Under the pieces are notes generated by a model. That model made no database searches. It was not told the origin of the DNA and saw only the letters and a list, made by a program, of their open reading frames with translations. The translations under genes and the position numbers were made by a program. From the NCBI RefSeq assembly GCF_903772925.1, contig NZ_LR812090.1:3680599-3744598 (forward strand): a stretch of 64,000 nucleotides of DNA, in the 5' to 3' direction. Of the stretch, positions 61,270-64,000 are shown piece after piece. Numbering within the stretch: position 1 is the stretch's first letter; each line of letters opens with the position of its first letter. The stretch comes from Alteromonas macleodii (lineage in GTDB: Bacteria > Pseudomonadota > Gammaproteobacteria > Enterobacterales > Alteromonadaceae).

Positions 61270-62286
61270 ATGTCTACTTTTTCAAATATAGCACTGAAAA
61301 AAGCGTTTCTTCCTTTTCGAGAAGCACAGTACGACTTTGACCTCGAAAAGCTAAAAACGCTGGGCGATACCCTTTTTTCACAGGATGCCGCCATTAAGTT
61401 TTGTGTGCCTTTTGATGACATGACAGGCCACCGCGAAATGCTAGATAAGGTGTATGCGCCACTGCTGGAGTCTGTCCCCGATCTTGAGCGCCGCGATACC
61501 ATAATTATGGTTGGCGAGGACGACAAACAATTGCGCTGGTTAGGTTGCTGTGGTTACTACACTGGGCGTCTTGAAAAGCCCTGGTTAGACATCCCTGCGA
61601 CTGGTGATCAAATTCATATGCGCTTTCATGAGTTCTATCGTTTTGAAGGCGACACCATAGTGGAAGTTCAAGCCATTTGGGACTTGCCTGAAGTCATGAT
61701 GCAAGCAAAGTGCTGGCCGTTTAGTCCAAGCTTAGGTACCGAGTGGCATGTGCCGGGGCCAACAACCCAAGACGGAATACACTTGCTTGAAGAAGACAAG
61801 TCACTTACCGCACAGAGCCATCAGCTTGTACTTGATATGCTAAATAGTTTAGGAAAATTCGCCGAAGGCGGTGTTGCTGCCATGAACCTAGACAAATACT
61901 GGCATCCTAAATCAAACTGGTATGGCCCATCTGGTATTGGTACCGGACGCGGTATTCAAGGCTTTCGCAATACCCATCAGGAAGCGTTTTTAAACGGTAT
62001 GCCTAACCGCGTGGGCGACCCCGCAAACGGCCATTTGTTCTCCGAAAATAATTATGTGGGGTTCACTGGCTGGCCTGGCATGAGCATGACCATTTCAGGC
62101 GATGGCTGGCTTGGCATTGTGCCAAACGATAAGCCCATCACTATGCGCAGCTTAGATTTTTGGCGCAATGAGAACGGCATGATACGCGAGAACTGGGTGC
62201 TAATAGATTTACTTCACGTATACCGTCAGCTTGGTGTTGATGTATTCGCCCGAGTTAAACAGTTGACCCGTAACAAGTATCGATAA
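61270..62286 (+). CDS. Tandem NTF2-like (SnoaL-fold) protein
   Basis: The 338-residue protein is a close relative of that at 46719-47717 and also contains two NTF2-fold units (about 20-155 and 185-330). Matching elements include NWYGPSGIGTGRGIQGFRNTHQEAF, which parallels MVWYGPAGIGATFTIERYQQQH. RSLDFWRNENGMIRENWVLIDLLHVYRQLGVD also aligns with the other's C-terminus. It ends the SDR-bicupin operon and is followed by a strong terminator. NTF2-fold proteins such as scytalone dehydratase can remove water from hydroxylated substrates. No other dehydratase is visible in the locus, so that role is possible but unproven. Confidence 0.8.
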   Translation: MSTFSNIALKKAFLPFREAQYDFDLEKLKTLGDTLFSQDAAIKFCVPFDDMTGHREMLDKVYAPLLESVPDLERRDTIIMVGEDDKQLRWLGCCGYYTGRLEKPWLDIPATGDQIHMRFHEFYRFEGDTIVEVQAIWDLPEVMMQAKCWPFSPSLGTEWHVPGPTTQDGIHLLEEDKSLTAQSHQLVLDMLNSLGKFAEGGVAAMNLDKYWHPKSNWYGPSGIGTGRGIQGFRNTHQEAFLNGMPNRVGDPANGHLFSENNYVGFTGWPGMSMTISGDGWLGIVPNDKPITMRSLDFWRNENGMIRENWVLIDLLHVYRQLGVDVFARVKQLTRNKYR

Positions 62287-62307
62287 CTCCCGTTAAAGAT
62301 GCTTTTT

Positions 62308-62343
62308 GCCCCGTATTGCTACTTCGTAATACGGGGCTTTTTT
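62308..62343 (+). terminator. Rho-independent terminator of the SDR operon
   Basis: GCCCCGTATT (62308-62317) pairs with AATACGGGGC (62328-62337), followed by six Ts (62338-62343). Confidence 0.92.
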
Positions 62344-62358
62344 ATGGTTACCTCAATC

Positions 62359-64000
62359 CTATAAACTCTCTAAATCAAACGCGCCTTGCTTTGAGAGCTT
62401 TTCGTTCAATGGCTTCACTTCTTCACCAAACAAGGTTTCTAGCTGTACTTTATACTGCTGCCACTTTGCTTCTAAGTCTTCCAATCGTTTAAGTGCGCCA
62501 GCTTGTGCAGGCGCGCCTGTTCTGTCGAAGTTATCCATTAAGAAACGTACTTGTCTGTCGAGCATATTGGGCCAGTTAATGTCATCTTCAAAAGTTTGAT
62601 GTTTGGGCTGAATAACCAACGCTTCCCAGTCGTCGATTGCACTAACAATGCGCTCGATTGAAGCCGACACATCGCTTGCCAGCATTACGTTATCTTCAGA
62701 CACACCGTTTAATTGCGCTCTAACATCACGGGCTTTTTGCAGGTGAGCAAACAAATCATTGAGTAAAGTTTCTGTAGCCTGAATGCTCTTTTCAACCACT
62801 TGAAGTTGCGCTTTATCTGCTTCTTCTCTTGGGTCTGGAAGTACTTTAAACGCGCGGGTTTGTGCCTGTTCACCCACTGTGATTTTCGCTTTGTAGTCTC
62901 CAGGCATAACTCGGGCGCCGTTCCAACCACCAAACAGTTTCACATTCTCGATGCAGTTCAACGGCTCACGTCGAAGATCCCATACAAATTCGTTGTAACC
63001 CGCTTTTGTTGCAGGGTGTTTAAATTTAACAGGGCTGCGAACGTCTTCGTTCCCCTTCGCGCACTTCTCAAATGCACTCGGTGCAGATGACAGTGTGCGA
63101 ACCAGCTCGTTATCGGCATTAAATATATCAATGCGTAGCGTTTGCTCTTCTTCTAACGCGCCTTTCAGGTAATAACGGAAGGTAGCGCCACGTGGTGGGT
63201 TTTTCGCTTGAGGCTGGTCAGTCATGCCACCGCCAGATAGCAAGCGAATGCCATCTACGGGTTCAAACTGAAACAGCGCTTCGCCATCTAGCGACTTGTG
63301 CACTTCACGTAGCGGACTCATGTCGTCTAATATCCAAAAGCCTCGCCCTTGGGTTGCAATGACCAGATCATCACCTTTAACCTGCATATCGGTAATCGCC
63401 ACAGGCGGCAGGTTTAAGTCTAGCTCTTGCCAGTGTTTACCGTCGTCGAAACTAATAAACATACCGCTTTCTGTACCCGCGAACAGCATACCTTCGCGCT
63501 CTGTATCTTCACGCACAACACGAACAAAGGCGTCCTCTGGTAGGCCTTCGTCAATACGCTTCCAGCGCTTACCGTAGTTGTCGGTTTTGTAAATGTAAGG
63601 CGTGTAGTCATTTAATTTATAGCCTGCTACCGCAACGTAAGCTTTGCCTTGTGCATGAGGGCTAAGTTCTATGGCATTGACCTGCGCTTCTTTTTTATGA
63701 GGCGTAACATCTTTCCAGTTTTTGCCTTCATCACGGGTTATATGCAGCTTACCGTCATCGGCTCCAACCCAAAGCTCGCCTTTGTTAACTGCCGATTCGG
63801 CAATATAGAAAACCGTGTTGTAGTATTCAGCACCAGCTTGCTCGTTCGTTATAGGGCCGCCATTCAGCCCCTGCTTTTCAGGCTCGTTACGGGTTAAGTC
63901 TGGGCTTATTTCCTGCCAGTTCACACCGCGATCTGTGGTTTTTAAGATCATCTGCGTGCCGTAGTACACGGTGTCAGGATCATGCTTTGACACTACCACT
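62359..64000 (-). CDS. BNR/sortilin-like repeat protein (glycosyl-hydrolase-like annotation family), N-terminus cut by window edge
   Basis: About 547 C-terminal residues are visible; the frame runs off the right edge. Repeated beta-propeller motifs of the VPS10/BNR type are clear: ILKTTDRGVNWQEISPDLT, LHITRDEGKNWKDVTPH, IYKTDNYGKRWKRIDEGLP and MFISFDDGKHWQELDLNLP. After the propeller (about residue 230) comes a C-terminal part with FVWDLRREP and a helical tail. Such proteins are usually about 1000 residues, exported, and of uncertain function despite frequent glycosidase labels. The minus-strand gene is convergent with the SDR operon. Confidence 0.82.
   Translation of the reverse strand, partial: VVVSKHDPDTVYYGTQMILKTTDRGVNWQEISPDLTRNEPEKQGLNGGPITNEQAGAEYYNTVFYIAESAVNKGELWVGADDGKLHITRDEGKNWKDVTPHKKEAQVNAIELSPHAQGKAYVAVAGYKLNDYTPYIYKTDNYGKRWKRIDEGLPEDAFVRVVREDTEREGMLFAGTESGMFISFDDGKHWQELDLNLPPVAITDMQVKGDDLVIATQGRGFWILDDMSPLREVHKSLDGEALFQFEPVDGIRLLSGGGMTDQPQAKNPPRGATFRYYLKGALEEEQTLRIDIFNADNELVRTLSSAPSAFEKCAKGNEDVRSPVKFKHPATKAGYNEFVWDLRREPLNCIENVKLFGGWNGARVMPGDYKAKITVGEQAQTRAFKVLPDPREEADKAQLQVVEKSIQATETLLNDLFAHLQKARDVRAQLNGVSEDNVMLASDVSASIERIVSAIDDWEALVIQPKHQTFEDDINWPNMLDRQVRFLMDNFDRTGAPAQAGALKRLEDLEAKWQQYKVQLETLFGEEVKPLNEKLSKQGAFDLESL

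Noticed and set aside
1..64000. CRISPR arrays, rRNA genes or complete insertion sequences
   Set aside because: I looked for regularly spaced repeats and transposase genes on both strands and saw none.

Overview
The window looks like a chromosomal segment of a marine gammaproteobacterium of the Alteromonas type. It has moderate GC, many TonB-dependent receptors, a Fur-controlled heme locus (HmuY/HugZ type), a sodium-solute symporter and MdaB. The genus is an inference from gene content; no rRNA or marker gene is present to prove it.

Region 1 (1-16207) is an island carrying what appears to be an undescribed biosynthetic cluster. A run of minus-strand genes starts at about 15750 and leaves the window at position 1. 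In transcription order it encodes a FabF-like ketosynthase, a MaoC-like hydratase, an acyl carrier protein, an AurF-like diiron oxygenase, a CrtI/RetSat-like flavoprotein, an alpha/beta hydrolase, a FabG-like ketoreductase, a second flavoprotein, a 7Fe-type ferredoxin, a third flavoprotein, an RND export pair (adaptor and pump) and the alpha subunit of a 2-oxoacid:ferredoxin oxidoreductase (cut by the window edge). There is no enoyl reductase. The set suggests an ACP-bound, highly unsaturated acyl chain that is further desaturated and oxygenated, with low-potential electrons from the 2-oxoacid oxidoreductase and ferredoxin, and then exported. Just upstream lies the 3' half of a tRNA-Leu(CAA) gene (16153-16207), from anticodon loop to CCA, followed by a terminator. 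This is what the distal attachment site of a tRNA-integrated island looks like.

Region 2 (16208-43050) looks like ordinary chromosome. It holds an oxidative-stress group (MdaB, redoxin, cupin lipoprotein), RidA, a class 3 lipase, an ADP-ribosylglycohydrolase-like protein, a Tat-exported Gfo/Idh/MocA oxidoreductase, an AI-2E transporter, a GH13 branching-enzyme-like protein, two small putatively exported proteins next to a LysR regulator, the heme operon (receptor-HmuY-HmuT-HmuU-HmuV-HugZ) with a clear Fur box, GlpF, an EamA transporter, a BtuB-like receptor with DUF6314, and a siderophore-type receptor.

Region 3 (43053-62286) looks like one inducible catabolic locus. It has a TonB receptor, a sodium-solute symporter, five NTF2/SnoaL-fold proteins, an SDR dehydrogenase, a bicupin, a HisD-family dehydrogenase, an alpha/beta hydrolase, an HpcH/HpaI aldolase and a LacI regulator. 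A palindrome with core ACTTCGAAGT, perfect over 20 bp at 47767-47786, recurs upstream of the receptor and in the SDR/HisD divergent promoter, so one LacI regulon probably links these units. The substrate is unknown. A logic of oxidation, lactone hydrolysis, dehydration and retro-aldol cleavage of a sugar-acid-like compound would fit. Inside the locus sits a two-gene periplasmic molybdenum hydroxylase (52461-55259), preceded by about 900 bp of non-coding DNA, which looks inserted.

The window ends in the C-terminal part of a BNR/sortilin-like repeat protein (62359-end).
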